From an uncultured Clostridia bacterium (lineage in GTDB: Bacteria > Bacillota > Clostridia > TANB77 > CAG-508), in the NCBI GenBank assembly GCA_947626335.1, contig CANQRY010000008.1, positions 1 through 40,469 of the forward strand: DNA of 40,469 bases, given 5' to 3'. This document shows positions 8,876 through 18,474 of this stretch, piece by piece; within the stretch, counting starts at the first letter, position 1, and the number at the start of each line of letters is the position of its first letter. The translations under genes and the position numbers were made by a program. A model generated the notes under the pieces. It was not told the DNA's origin and ran no database searches. It worked only from the letters and a program-made list of their open reading frames with translations.

Positions 8876-9877
8876 ATGGCAAATAAGTATTTATATATAA
8901 AGGCTAATGATTCAGCAAATTTAGTAGATAAATATATTATGGGAGATATAAGTAAACTAGATAATGTAGAAATGATTACTCTAGAAAAAAAGAATATAAA
9001 AAATGTGTTTTTAAAAATACTTCAAAAAATACATTTAAGTTATAAAATTTCAAAAATTATAAAATTACCATTAAAATGGATTTGGTATGATTTTAAAAAG
9101 CTAAATATAAATAAAAATGATAATTATTATATATTAGTGCCAACAGGTGCTTTTTGGGAATATAGTAAATCTGCAATAAGTGGATTTCACAAATTTAAAA
9201 ATGTAAAATTGGTTTTACTTATATTTGATACAATAGGTGTAAATACACCATCAGGTAGATTAATAAATACACTATATAAAAGTAAAATGTGGGATCATAT
9301 ATTAACATATGATCCAAATGATGCTAAAAAATATGGCTTTACTTGTATTGGAGAAACTTATTACTCAAAACCAGAAAACGATGAAGTAGAAGTGGTAAAT
9401 AGTGATGCATATTTTATAGGTGGATTAAAACCTGGTAGAGTAGATGAAGTTATAAATTTATTTGATTATTTACACAAAAATGGCGTAAATGTTAAATTTG
9501 ATGTTGTTAAAAATGACGGAATGGATTTGAACTATAAAGAAGAAGGTTTTAATGTTTTAGAACAGAGAAAATTATATTCATATGCTTTAGAGCAAACTAA
9601 GAAAACAAATTGTATAATAGAATTCTTACAAACAGGGCAACATGCACAATCTTTAAGATATTTTGAAGCTGTTTGTTATAATAAAAAACTATTAACTAAT
9701 AATGAAAATGTAAAAAATTTGTCTTTTTATAACGAAAAATATATGAAAATATTTAATAAATTAGAAGATATAGATACAGAATGGGTAAAGAAAAAAGAAA
9801 ATATAAATTATAATTATAATGGAGAATTTTCACCAATTCATATTTTAAAAATTATAGAGGAAATAGATAAAAAGTGA
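8876..9877 (+). CDS. Putative glycosyltransferase of the glycan operon
   Basis: A 333-residue soluble protein. The start is placed at ATG 8876 because AAAGGAG lies 5 bases before it; an in-frame ATG 7 codons earlier overlaps the previous gene and lacks a site. Features seen are an N-terminal alpha/beta region (LVPTGAFWEYSKSAI, LVLLIFDTIG) and a C-terminal half with AYFIGGLKPGRVDEVI, CIIEFLQTGQHAQSLRYFEA and KLLTNN. These suit a GT-B-type transferase, and the C-terminal pattern resembles capsule-cluster galactofuranosyl/galactosyl transferases. With a UDP-galactopyranose mutase gene two genes away, galactofuranose transfer is possible but unproven. The stop overlaps the flippase start by 3 bases. 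Confidence 0.6.
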   Translation: MANKYLYIKANDSANLVDKYIMGDISKLDNVEMITLEKKNIKNVFLKILQKIHLSYKISKIIKLPLKWIWYDFKKLNINKNDNYYILVPTGAFWEYSKSAISGFHKFKNVKLVLLIFDTIGVNTPSGRLINTLYKSKMWDHILTYDPNDAKKYGFTCIGETYYSKPENDEVEVVNSDAYFIGGLKPGRVDEVINLFDYLHKNGVNVKFDVVKNDGMDLNYKEEGFNVLEQRKLYSYALEQTKKTNCIIEFLQTGQHAQSLRYFEAVCYNKKLLTNNENVKNLSFYNEKYMKIFNKLEDIDTEWVKKKENINYNYNGEFSPIHILKIIEEIDKK

Positions 9878-11332
9878 AAGAAAAATCAATAAAATTAAAT
9901 GCAATTATAAATTCAATAAAAGTGGCGATGTCAATAATATTTCCAATTATTACATTTCCTTATGCTTCAAGAGTATTAGGAGCAGATAATATAGGAAAAG
10001 TACAATTTGGAGCTTCCATAATTGAGTATTTATCACTAATAGCAGCTTTAGGGATAAGTACTTATGCAACAAGGGAAGGTGCTATCATTAGAAATGATAA
10101 AGAAAAGCTTCAAAAGTTTGCAAGCCAAATATTTACCATAAATATTATAACTACTGCTATTACCTATATTATAATGGTATTTATGCTACTGCTTCCAACA
10201 AAACTGGAAAATTATCGATATTTAATACTTATACAAAGTTTAAGTATTTTGTTTACAACAATAGGTGTTGATTGGATTTATAATATTTATGAAGATTATG
10301 CATACATAACCAAAAAAAGTATAATAACACATATTATATCTATGGCGTTATTATTCTTATTTGTTAGAAAAAGCGAAGATTATTATATTTATGCACTAAT
10401 ATCAGTTATTGCAGGTGGAAGTGTAAATATATTTAATTTTATACATGCAAAAAAATATTGCAAATTAAAATTAACAAAAAAACCACATATAAAAGAACAT
10501 ATAAAATCAATGTTTATTTTATTTTCAAATACACTTGCAATTAAAATATATGTTAATTCAGACGTAATAATTTTAGGAATGATGACAAGTGACTTAAATG
10601 TTGGTTTATATGCAGTTAGTGTAAAAGTATATAGTATAATAAAGCAAATGATAAATGCAGTAACAAGTGCAACACTTCCTAGAATGTCACTTTATGCAAA
10701 TGAAAATAAAGAAAAATATAATCGCTTACTAGAAACTTTAATAAAATCAATAATAACACTAATTATTCCTGCAATTTTTGGAATTATAATTCTAAGCAAG
10801 CAAATAGTACTATTAATAGGTGGAGGTCAGTATGCAGATGCAGCAACATCTCTTCAAATACTTAGCATTGCATTAGCTTTTTCAACAATAGGAAATATTT
10901 TAATAAATCGGAATTTTAATTCCAAACAAAAAAGAAAAACAAGCATTTAAAGCAACTTTAATTGCTGCAATAACAAATATACTTCTTAATTTTATAGCAA
11001 TACCATTGTGGCAGCAAAATGGTGCGGCAGTAACCACAGTAATAGCAGAGTTTATAGTATGTGTAATATGTTTATACTATTCTATAAAAATATATAAATT
11101 TAAAAACTTAAGCAGAACAATAATAATAAGCTTTATTTCAAGTGTTCCAATAATTGGGGTAGCACAACTTGTTAGGCTTTTTGCACAAAAAAATATTACA
11201 CAAACAATACTTATTTGTATAGGTGGAGTGTTAGTTTATAGCGTAATAAGCATATTATTAAGAAATGATGTTGTAATAGATATGCTATCCACAATAACAG
11301 ATAAAATAAAAAAAGTTTTTAAAAGAGTGTAA
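9874..11332 (+). CDS. Wzx-type lipid-linked oligosaccharide flippase, read through a +1 shift at CGG 10909
   Basis: A polysaccharide flippase (MOP/PST family) that moves undecaprenyl-linked repeat units across the membrane. It starts at GTG 9874, overlapping the previous stop (GTGA). The first frame gives 345 residues, including SIIFPIITFPYASRVLGADN and about ten helices, and ends soon after in a stop at 10950. If the C of CGG at 10909 is skipped, the next codons read GILIPNKKEKQAFKATLI and continue to 11332, giving 485 residues, the usual Wzx length, with the expected IPNKKEK loop and the last helices. The precise join lies in a conserved region. Either the gene is recoded at CGG or it is a recent pseudogene or error. 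Four other genes in the window show the same event, so recoding is preferred. Confidence 0.88.
10909..10913 (+). other. In-frame CGG: +1 frameshift site in the flippase gene
   Basis: Codons read AAT CGG AAT in the first frame. Skipping C10909 gives AAT GGA ATT, so Asn is followed by Gly-Ile-Leu-Ile-Pro. No stop codon follows directly and no slippery run is present. Confidence 0.75.
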
Positions 11333-11370
11333 AAATATAAAATAAAATTTGTAAAAGGAGATGATAAAAC

Positions 11371-12477
11371 ATGGAGTATGACTATTTAATTGTAGGTTCA
11401 GGTCTATTTGGATCTGTTTTTGCACATGAGGCAAACAAAAAAGGTAAAAAATGCTTAGTAATAGACAAAAGAAATCATATAGGCGGAAATGTATACACAG
11501 AAAACATAGAAGGAATAAATGTACATAAATATGGTGCACATATATTTCATACAAATAATGAAGAAGTATGGAAATATATAAATAACTTTGTAGAGTTTAA
11601 CAGATATACAAATTCACCAGTAGCTATATATAAAAATGAATTATATAATATGCCTTTTAATATGAATACATTTAATAAGCTATGGGGAGTAAAAACTCCA
11701 AAAGAAGCAAAAGCCAAAATAGAAGAAGAGAAAGAAGAAGCAAATATAACCGAGCCAAAAAACCTAGAAGAACAAGCAATAAGTTTAGTTGGAAAAACTA
11801 TTTACGAAAAATTAGTAAAAGGTTATACAGAAAAACAATGGGGCAAAAAAGCAAGCGACCTTCCAAGTTTTATCATAAAAAGACTTCCTGTTAGATTTAT
11901 ATATGATAATAACTATTTTAATGACAAATATCAAGGAATACCAATTGGTGGTTACACTAAAATTATAGAAAAAATGCTAAATGGAATAGATATAAAATTA
12001 AATTGCAATTTTTTTAAGCATAAAGAAGAGTTAGAAAAAATAGCAAATAAAATAGTATTTACAGGTCCAATAGACGAGTTTTATAACTATAAATTTGGAG
12101 AATTAGAATATAGAAGTCTTCGTTTTGAAACTGAAATTTTAAACGAAGAAAATTATCAAGGAAATGCAGTAGTAAATTATACAGAATATGAAGTTCCTTT
12201 TACAAGAATTATAGAACATAAACATTTTGAATTTGGTGTAGGCAATCCAAATAAAACAGTTATTACAAGAGAGTATCCAGATAAATGGACCAGAGGCAAA
12301 GAAACATATTATTCAATAAATGATGATAAAAATAATAAGTTATATGAAAAATATTTTGAACTTTCTAAAGAAAATAAAAACGTAATATTTGGAGGAAGAC
12401 TTGGAACATACAAATATTACGATATGGATAAAGTAATTTTGGAAGCTTTAAATCTAGCAAAACAAGAGCTAAATTAA
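11371..12477 (+). CDS. glf: UDP-galactopyranose mutase
   Basis: A 368-residue flavoenzyme that converts UDP-galactopyranose to UDP-galactofuranose in the cytoplasm. It has the N-terminal FAD-binding IVGSGLFGSVFAHEA (about 7-21), the KRNHIGGNVYTE segment, HKYGAHIFHTNN near residue 55, the GYTEKQWGK motif near 155 and a C-terminal FGGRLGTYKYYDMD that closes the flavin site. Length is normal. An AAAGGAGATGAT ribosome binding site precedes the start. It implies galactofuranose in the glycan built by this operon. Confidence 0.96.
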   Translation: MEYDYLIVGSGLFGSVFAHEANKKGKKCLVIDKRNHIGGNVYTENIEGINVHKYGAHIFHTNNEEVWKYINNFVEFNRYTNSPVAIYKNELYNMPFNMNTFNKLWGVKTPKEAKAKIEEEKEEANITEPKNLEEQAISLVGKTIYEKLVKGYTEKQWGKKASDLPSFIIKRLPVRFIYDNNYFNDKYQGIPIGGYTKIIEKMLNGIDIKLNCNFFKHKEELEKIANKIVFTGPIDEFYNYKFGELEYRSLRFETEILNEENYQGNAVVNYTEYEVPFTRIIEHKHFEFGVGNPNKTVITREYPDKWTRGKETYYSINDDKNNKLYEKYFELSKENKNVIFGGRLGTYKYYDMDKVILEALNLAKQELN

Positions 12478-12488
12478 AGGAGTATTGT

Positions 12489-13328
12489 ATGAAAGTTTTA
12501 ATAACAGGTGCAAACGGAATGCTTGCAAAAGAAGTAAAAAATGAATTTAAAAATTATGAACTAATTTGCACAGATGTTGATGAATTAGATATTACTGATT
12601 TAGAAGCGGTACAAGCATTTGTAAAAAAAGTTAAACCAGACTTAATAATAAATTGTGCTGCATACACTGCAGTTGATAAAGCAGAAGATGAAAAAGAATT
12701 AGCAGAAAAAGTAAATAGTATAGGTCCTAAAAATTTAGCTATAACTTCAAAAGAAAATGATATAACCTTAGTACATATTAGTACAGACTATGTATTTGGA
12801 GGAAATAAGCCTTTAAATGAAGAGTATAAAGAAGATGATGAAAAAGCACCAAATACAGTATATGGAATAACAAAATTAGAAGGTGAAAGCGAAATTCAAA
12901 AAAATTGTAATAAATACTATATATTCCGTACAGCTTGGCTATTTGGGGATGGAAAAAACTTTATAAGAACAATGATAAAATTAGGAACCGAAAAAGAAGA
13001 AGTAAATGTTGTATCAGACCAACATGGAAGTCCTACATACACTGTAGACCTAGCAAAGGTTATATTTGAAGCAGTTACAAAACAAATACCTTATGGAATA
13101 TATAATGTAACAAATGAAGGGTATACCACTTGGTATGAATTTACTAAAAAAATATTTGAGCTAAAAAATATTACTTGCAAAGTAAATTCAGTAACAAGCG
13201 AAGAATTTGCAAGCAAAGCAAAAAGACCTAAAAATTCTAAATTATCAAAAGAAAAAATATTAGCACAGGGAATAAGCTTGCCTAGCTATGAAGATGCACT
13301 AAAAAGATACCTAGAAAAAGAAGTTTAA
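12489..13328 (+). CDS. rmlD: dTDP-4-dehydrorhamnose reductase
   Basis: A 279-residue extended short-chain dehydrogenase that catalyses the last step of dTDP-L-rhamnose synthesis using NAD(P)H. It shows the nucleotide-binding TGANGMLAKEV at the start, INCAAYTAVDKAE, the serine region HISTDYVFGG, and the catalytic YGITKLEGE (Tyr-x3-Lys). FRTAWLFGDGKNF and VVSDQHGSPTY complete the RmlD signature. It is the first of four rhamnose genes in the order D-A-C-B, 11 bases after glf, with an AAAGGAG site. Confidence 0.96.
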   Translation: MKVLITGANGMLAKEVKNEFKNYELICTDVDELDITDLEAVQAFVKKVKPDLIINCAAYTAVDKAEDEKELAEKVNSIGPKNLAITSKENDITLVHISTDYVFGGNKPLNEEYKEDDEKAPNTVYGITKLEGESEIQKNCNKYYIFRTAWLFGDGKNFIRTMIKLGTEKEEVNVVSDQHGSPTYTVDLAKVIFEAVTKQIPYGIYNVTNEGYTTWYEFTKKIFELKNITCKVNSVTSEEFASKAKRPKNSKLSKEKILAQGISLPSYEDALKRYLEKEV

Positions 13329-13349
13329 ATTATAAAAGGAGGTTTTTAT

Positions 13350-14237
13350 ATGAGCAAACGTAAAGGAATAGTATTAGCAGGTGGCGTTGCAACAAGATTA
13401 TTTCCATTAACACTTTCAATATCTAAACAAATTATGCCAGTATATGATAAGCCAATGATATATTACCCAATATCTGTTTTAATGGAGGCAAATATTAAAG
13501 AAATACTAATAATATCAACACCGGCATATATAAATACTTTTAAAGAACTTTTAGGTGATGGCAGTAAGTGGGGAATAAGTTTTACATATAAAGTGCAAGA
13601 AAAACCAAATGGACTTGCTGAAGCATTTATACTTGGAGAAGAATTTATTGGTAATAGTAATGTTGCTATGATTTTAGGTGACAATATGTTCTATGGAAAC
13701 AACCTAAATAAAATTTTAAAAAGTGCTGATGAGCGTGAAAATGAAGCAACAATATTTGGTTATTATGTAAAAGATCCAACAGCTTATGGAGTTGTTGAAA
13801 TAGATGAAAATAAAAGAGCAATATCAATAGAAGAAAAGCCAAAAGTGCCAAAATCTAATTATGCAGTTCCAGGATTATATTTTTATCCAAATAGTGTAGT
13901 AGAAATTGCAAAAAAAATAAAACCTTCTGCAAGAGGAGAACTAGAAATTACAGAAGTAAGCAGTGAGTATATGAGAAGAAATTTATTAAAAGTAGAAATA
14001 CTAGGTAGACAAATGGTTTGGTTCGATACAGGTACATACGACTCATTATTAGAAACAGCAAGTTTTGTTCAAACAATAGAAAAAAGGCAAGGAATTCAAA
14101 TATGTTGCCCTGAAGAAATAGCATATAAAAAAGGTTGGATATCAACTAACGAACTATCAAATTTAGCAGATAAACTAATGAAAACAGAATATGGAAAATT
14201 TTTAAAGGATTTAGCAGAAAATAAAATTATATTTTAA
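13350..14237 (+). CDS. rmlA: Glucose-1-phosphate thymidylyltransferase
   Basis: A 295-residue enzyme that makes dTDP-glucose from glucose-1-phosphate and dTTP, the first and feedback-regulated step of dTDP-rhamnose synthesis. It shows GIVLAGGVATRLFPLT with the nucleotide-binding loop, SKQIMPVYDKPMIYYP, LAEAFILGEEFIG, MILGDNMFYG and the sugar-binding WFDTGTYDSLLE. The length and motif order are those of homotetrameric RmlA. An AAAGGAGG site lies 8 bases before the ATG. Confidence 0.96.
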   Translation: MSKRKGIVLAGGVATRLFPLTLSISKQIMPVYDKPMIYYPISVLMEANIKEILIISTPAYINTFKELLGDGSKWGISFTYKVQEKPNGLAEAFILGEEFIGNSNVAMILGDNMFYGNNLNKILKSADERENEATIFGYYVKDPTAYGVVEIDENKRAISIEEKPKVPKSNYAVPGLYFYPNSVVEIAKKIKPSARGELEITEVSSEYMRRNLLKVEILGRQMVWFDTGTYDSLLETASFVQTIEKRQGIQICCPEEIAYKKGWISTNELSNLADKLMKTEYGKFLKDLAENKIIF

Positions 14238-14292
14238 AGATACCAAAATTATTAAAATTTTAAAGCATTCTAGAAAGGGATGAGCCAAAAAA

Positions 14293-14844
14293 ATGGGAAA
14301 GTTTAAAAAAATAGAAACAGGAATTGAAGGTTTATTTGTAATAGAACCCACTGTATTTGAAGACAATAGGGGCTTTTTCATGGAAACATATAATAAAAGA
14401 GATTTTGAAGAGATAGGAATAAATGAAGAATTTGTGCAAGATAATCATTCAAAATCAGTTAAAGGTGTTTTAAGGGGTTTACATTTTCAAAAAGAATATC
14501 CACAAGCAAAACTAGTTAGAGTTATAAAAGGCGAGGTATATGATGTTGCAGTAGATTTAAGAAAAGGCTCTAAAACTTATGGAAAATATTATGGAGTATA
14601 TTTATCTGAAGAAAATAAAAAACAGTTTTTTATACCAAGAGGTTTTGCACATGGCTTTTTAGTAATTAGCAGTGAAGCGGAATTTGTATATAAAGTAGAT
14701 GACCTATATCATCCAAATGATGAAGGTGGAATTTTATACAATGATAAAACAATAGGAGTTAAATGGCCTTTTGATAAAATAGGCGGAGAAGAAAATATAA
14801 TTCAATCTGAAAAAGATAAAAATTGGGGAGAACTAAACTCTTAA
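14293..14844 (+). CDS. rmlC: dTDP-4-dehydrorhamnose 3,5-epimerase
   Basis: A 183-residue cupin-fold epimerase of the rhamnose pathway. It shows VFEDNRGFFMETYNKRDF, the DNHSKSVKGVLRGLHFQ segment with the catalytic histidine, LVRVIKGEVYDVAVDLR and FIPRGFAHGFLV. The length matches the family. It starts after a 55-base gap with AAAGGGATGAG upstream, and its stop lies just before the rmlB ribosome binding site. Confidence 0.95.
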   Translation: MGKFKKIETGIEGLFVIEPTVFEDNRGFFMETYNKRDFEEIGINEEFVQDNHSKSVKGVLRGLHFQKEYPQAKLVRVIKGEVYDVAVDLRKGSKTYGKYYGVYLSEENKKQFFIPRGFAHGFLVISSEAEFVYKVDDLYHPNDEGGILYNDKTIGVKWPFDKIGGEENIIQSEKDKNWGELNS

Positions 14845-14861
14845 AAAGGGAGGTCTATAAA

Positions 14862-15914
14862 ATGGAAAAAAATATTTTAGTAACTGGTGCTGCAGGTTTT
14901 ATTGGTTCAAACTTTGTAGAGTATTTTAAAACAAAATATCCAGAATATAACATAGTAGTGTTAGACAAGCTATCATATGCAGGCAATATGGATAATTTAA
15001 AATATGTAATAGATAAAATACAATTTATAAAAGGCGATATTTGCGATTATAACCTTGTAAAAGAAATATTTGAAAAATATAACATTAATGGAGTTATTCA
15101 TTTTGCTGCAGAATCACATGTTGATAATAGCATAAAAAATCCATTTATATTTACTGAGACTAATGTTATAGGAACACATACTTTGCTAGAAGTAGCAAGA
15201 AATATTTGGGGAGAAGGAAGCACAAATAAATTTGTACATATATCAACAGATGAAGTTTATGGTGCGCTTGGAGAAGAAGGCTATTTTACAGAAAAATCTT
15301 TAATACAACCTAATAGTCCATATTCAGCTTCAAAAGCAAGTTCAGACCTAATTGCAAGATCATATTTTGAAACATTTAAAATGAATGTTAATATAACAAA
15401 CTGCTCAAATAATTATGGTCCATATCAACATCATGAAAAACTAATTCCACACATGATAAAACTAGCATTAAATGACCAAAAACTTCCTGTATATGGCACA
15501 GGGCAAAACATTAGAGACTGGTTATATGTAGGCGACCATTGCGAAGCAATAGACCTAGTTTTTCATAATGGAAAAGCAGGCGAGAGATACAACATAGGTG
15601 GTCATAATGAAAAAAGAAATATAGACATTGTAAAACTAATTTTAAAACATTTGCAAAAACCAGAGAGTCTAATAGAATTTGTAGAAGATAGAAAAGGACA
15701 TGATTATAGGTATGCAATAGATCCAACTAAGATAAAAACTGAATTAGGTTGGGAGCCAAAAACAAAATTTGAGGATGGAATTATTGAAACAATAGATTGG
15801 TATCTAGACCATAAAGAATACCTAGGATTTAATAAAGAAAATAAAATAGGTAAAGTATTATCAAAAGTGGGGGACATGTTAGCTTATAACCATAAGCAAA
15901 GCGAGGAAAATTAA
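14862..15914 (+). CDS. rmlB: dTDP-glucose 4,6-dehydratase
   Basis: A 350-residue NAD-dependent dehydratase, the second step of dTDP-rhamnose synthesis. It shows VTGAAGFIGSNFVEYF (NAD binding), HFAAESHVDNSI, HISTDEVYG and the catalytic PYSASKASSD (Tyr-x3-Lys), then NNYGPYQHHEKLIP and RDWLYVGDHCEAI. The start is ATG 14862, with AAAGGGAGGT just before it; an in-frame TTG 13 codons upstream overlaps rmlC and lacks a site. A 30-residue tail after the usual end is seen. The radA ATG follows the stop by one base. Confidence 0.95.
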   Translation: MEKNILVTGAAGFIGSNFVEYFKTKYPEYNIVVLDKLSYAGNMDNLKYVIDKIQFIKGDICDYNLVKEIFEKYNINGVIHFAAESHVDNSIKNPFIFTETNVIGTHTLLEVARNIWGEGSTNKFVHISTDEVYGALGEEGYFTEKSLIQPNSPYSASKASSDLIARSYFETFKMNVNITNCSNNYGPYQHHEKLIPHMIKLALNDQKLPVYGTGQNIRDWLYVGDHCEAIDLVFHNGKAGERYNIGGHNEKRNIDIVKLILKHLQKPESLIEFVEDRKGHDYRYAIDPTKIKTELGWEPKTKFEDGIIETIDWYLDHKEYLGFNKENKIGKVLSKVGDMLAYNHKQSEEN

Positions 15915-15915
15915 A

Positions 15916-17277
15916 ATGGCAAAAGCAAAAACTGTATTTGTATGTAGCAACTGCGGGTATGAATCTTCAAAATGGATAGGAAAGTGCCCAAGTTGCAATG
16001 AATGGAATAGTTTTTATGAAGAAAAATTAACTACAAGTAACTCATCTAAAGTATCTTCTGAAAAAAGAAAAGTGGAACCAAAGCTACTTAATGAAGTAGT
16101 AGGAAAAGATGCAATTCGCACACACACTGGAATAGGCGAGCTGGATAGGGTGCTAGGTGGAGGCTTAGTTAAAGGTTCTTTAGTTTTAGTTGGAGGAGAG
16201 CCAGGAATAGGAAAATCTACTCTAATTTTGCAGTTATGCGATAAAATGCAAGGAGAAGGAAAAGTTTTATATGTTTCAGGAGAAGAATCTGCTGAGCAAA
16301 TAAAACTAAGAGCAGATAGGCTTGGAATAAAAAACGAAAACATTTTATTTTTAGGTGAAACAGATATAGAGCTTATTGAAAACTACATACTAGAAATAAA
16401 CCCAAAGCTTGTTATAATAGATTCTATTCAAACAATGTATTCAGATGAAATATCGTCTGCTGCAGGAACAGTAAGTCAAGTTCGTGAAATTACTGCTAGA
16501 ATAATGCGTGTATGCAAAGGTAATGAAATAACAACAATTATTATAGGACATGTTACAAAAGATGGTAACATTGCAGGTCCTAGAGTATTAGAGCACATGG
16601 TAGATACAGTGCTTTACATAGAAGGAGAAAGATATTTTTCTTATAGAATTTTAAGAAGTGTAAAAAATCGTTTTGGATCTACAAACGAAGTTGGAATGTT
16701 TGAAATGCAAAACGAAGGAATGGTAGAAATAACAAACCCTTCATCTGTTTTAATTTCAGAAAGAGAAGATAACCCTTCAGGTTCTGTAATAGTAGCAAGT
16801 ATGGAAGGAACAAGACCACTTTTAATAGAACTACAGGCATTAACTACACCTAGCATATTTGGCATTCCTCGTAGAACTGCAAATGGCATTGATTATAACA
16901 GGCTTACATTATTAGTAGCAGTACTAGAAAAAAAGGCAGGTTTGGCACTTGGCTCGCAAGATATTTACTTAAATGTAGTAAGTGGAATCAAAATAAGTGA
17001 ACCCGCAGTCGATTTAGCATTAATTTTAGCTGTTGCATCTAATTTTAAAAATATAAGTATTGAAAAAGATACAGTAGTTATAGGAGAAATTGGTTTAACT
17101 GGGGAAGTAAGGGCAGTAAATTTAATAGATAAAAGATTAAAAGAAGCGGAAAAGCTAGGTTTTAAAACTTGCATTATACCAGAAAGTAATAAAAAACTAT
17201 TGAAAGATACATATAAATTAGATATAATAGGGGTTAGAAATGTGTTAGAAGCCATGAAGGCTGCAAAACTAAAATAG
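15916..17277 (+). CDS. radA: DNA repair protein RadA
   Basis: A 453-residue RadA/Sms ATPase that acts in recombinational repair by helping branch migration. The N-terminal zinc finger is C10-x2-C13 with C24-P-S-C27, the Walker A is GGEPGIGKST near residue 95, and the RadA-specific KNRFGSTNEVG lies near 255. The C-terminal part is the Lon-protease-like domain (GIKISEPAVDLALILA, IGEIGLTGEVR). It is complete. In many Firmicutes radA sits with clpC and disA; here disA follows, but the ctsR-mcsAB-clpC genes are missing and the pair is attached to the end of the rhamnose genes. Confidence 0.97.
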   Translation: MAKAKTVFVCSNCGYESSKWIGKCPSCNEWNSFYEEKLTTSNSSKVSSEKRKVEPKLLNEVVGKDAIRTHTGIGELDRVLGGGLVKGSLVLVGGEPGIGKSTLILQLCDKMQGEGKVLYVSGEESAEQIKLRADRLGIKNENILFLGETDIELIENYILEINPKLVIIDSIQTMYSDEISSAAGTVSQVREITARIMRVCKGNEITTIIIGHVTKDGNIAGPRVLEHMVDTVLYIEGERYFSYRILRSVKNRFGSTNEVGMFEMQNEGMVEITNPSSVLISEREDNPSGSVIVASMEGTRPLLIELQALTTPSIFGIPRRTANGIDYNRLTLLVAVLEKKAGLALGSQDIYLNVVSGIKISEPAVDLALILAVASNFKNISIEKDTVVIGEIGLTGEVRAVNLIDKRLKEAEKLGFKTCIIPESNKKLLKDTYKLDIIGVRNVLEAMKAAKLK

Positions 17278-17311
17278 CAAGCTATAAAATATAAAGAAAG
17301 GAAAAAACCAA

Positions 17312-18373
17312 ATGGATATTACAGAAGTACTAAAAATGATTGCACCAGGAACTCAAATTCGTGATGGCTTAGAAAATATTTTAAAAGCAAAAACAGGTGC
17401 ATTAATTTTAATAGCTGACACAAAAGATGCGTTAGATGTAGTAGATGGTGGTTTTGAACTGAACATAGATTATAGTTCTTCTAGACTTTATGAACTTGCT
17501 AAAATGGATGGAGCAATTGTTTTAAGTGGTGACCTTAAAAAAATATTGTATGCAAATACACAGCTTATTCCATCATCTAGCATTACAACTTCTGAAACAG
17601 GTACAAGGCACCGTACAGCAGAACGTACAGCAAAACAAACAGGAGCACTTGTAATTAGCATTTCACAAAGACGAAGTGTCATTACTGTTTTTAAGGGTAC
17701 CGAAAGGTATGTTCTAGAAGATAGTGCAGGTGTTATTTCAAAAGCAAGTCAAGCTTTACAAACTGTAGAAAAATATAAAAAAGTATTTGATAATAAACTA
17801 AATATTCTAAATGAATATGAATTTAACGACATTGTTACACTAGAAAACGTAATAAATGTACTTCAACGTGCTGAAATGGTTATGAGGGTTGTAGAAGAAG
17901 TGCAAAAAGCTATTTTTGAATTAGGCGAAGAAGGCAGACTTCTTGAAATGCAACTTGAAGAATTAGTAGGAGATTTAGAAGAAGAAGAATTACTTATTAT
18001 TAAAGATTATGTTGTTATTAAACACAGAAGAAAAACAGAAGAAAAAATATTACAAGAAATTAGAAAACTTGAACATGATGATTTAATGGTTGTTGAAAAA
18101 ATTGCAAAATTACTAGGCTATGAAGACTTTGACAATTATGATGAAGTTGGAGTTTATACTAGAGGTTACCGTATATTAAACAAAGTACCTAGAATGCCAG
18201 CAAATATAGTAGAAAACTTAGTTAAATCATTTAAATCTTTTCAACATATTTTAGCAGCAGATTTAAGTCAACTAGATGAAGTAGAAGGAATAGGAGAAAT
18301 TAGAGCAAGAACAATTAAACAATCTTTAAAACGTATGCAAGAACAATTTGTATTTGATAATTTACTTATATAA
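17312..18373 (+). CDS. disA: DNA integrity scanning diadenylate cyclase
   Basis: A 353-residue DisA. It makes cyclic di-AMP from two ATP and pauses on branched DNA, linking chromosome integrity to signalling before sporulation. The DAC domain shows the DGA motif at 66-68 and GTRHRTAERT with RHR at 99-101. The central helical region follows, and the C-terminal helix-hairpin-helix DNA-binding part shows DEVEGIGEIRARTIKQSLKR. All catalytic residues are present. It follows radA by 34 bases with an AAGAAAGG site, so the two are likely co-transcribed. Confidence 0.97.
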   Translation: MDITEVLKMIAPGTQIRDGLENILKAKTGALILIADTKDALDVVDGGFELNIDYSSSRLYELAKMDGAIVLSGDLKKILYANTQLIPSSSITTSETGTRHRTAERTAKQTGALVISISQRRSVITVFKGTERYVLEDSAGVISKASQALQTVEKYKKVFDNKLNILNEYEFNDIVTLENVINVLQRAEMVMRVVEEVQKAIFELGEEGRLLEMQLEELVGDLEEEELLIIKDYVVIKHRRKTEEKILQEIRKLEHDDLMVVEKIAKLLGYEDFDNYDEVGVYTRGYRILNKVPRMPANIVENLVKSFKSFQHILAADLSQLDEVEGIGEIRARTIKQSLKRMQEQFVFDNLLI

Positions 18374-18400
18374 TAATTTGACAATTTAAGTATCAAATTA
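18374..18400. repeat. 8-bp inverted repeat overlapping a promoter
   Basis: TAATTTGA and TCAAATTA (18374-18381 and 18393-18400) form a dyad with an 11-base centre. The left arm contains the start of the -35 box and the right arm abuts the -10 box. It could bind a repressor or form a weak hairpin after disA; neither is proven. Confidence 0.45.
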
Positions 18401-18406
18401 TATAAT
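18378..18406 (+). promoter_or_regulatory. Near-perfect sigma-A promoter for the cyclophilin gene
   Basis: TTGACA (18378-18383), a 17-bp spacer and TATAAT (18401-18406) match the consensus exactly. It starts 5 bases past the disA stop and drives the membrane cyclophilin and probably the small membrane protein, cdaA and truA. Confidence 0.85.
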
Positions 18407-18474
18407 ATGAAACATAGCAAAATAACATATAATAAGAAAGGAGAGTATGGCAAAAAAGCCATACAATATAAAAC

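Noticed and set aside
11006-11332. A separate 108-residue membrane protein
   Set aside because: It is the C-terminal end of the flippase; homologous sequence already begins at 10910, before any start codon.
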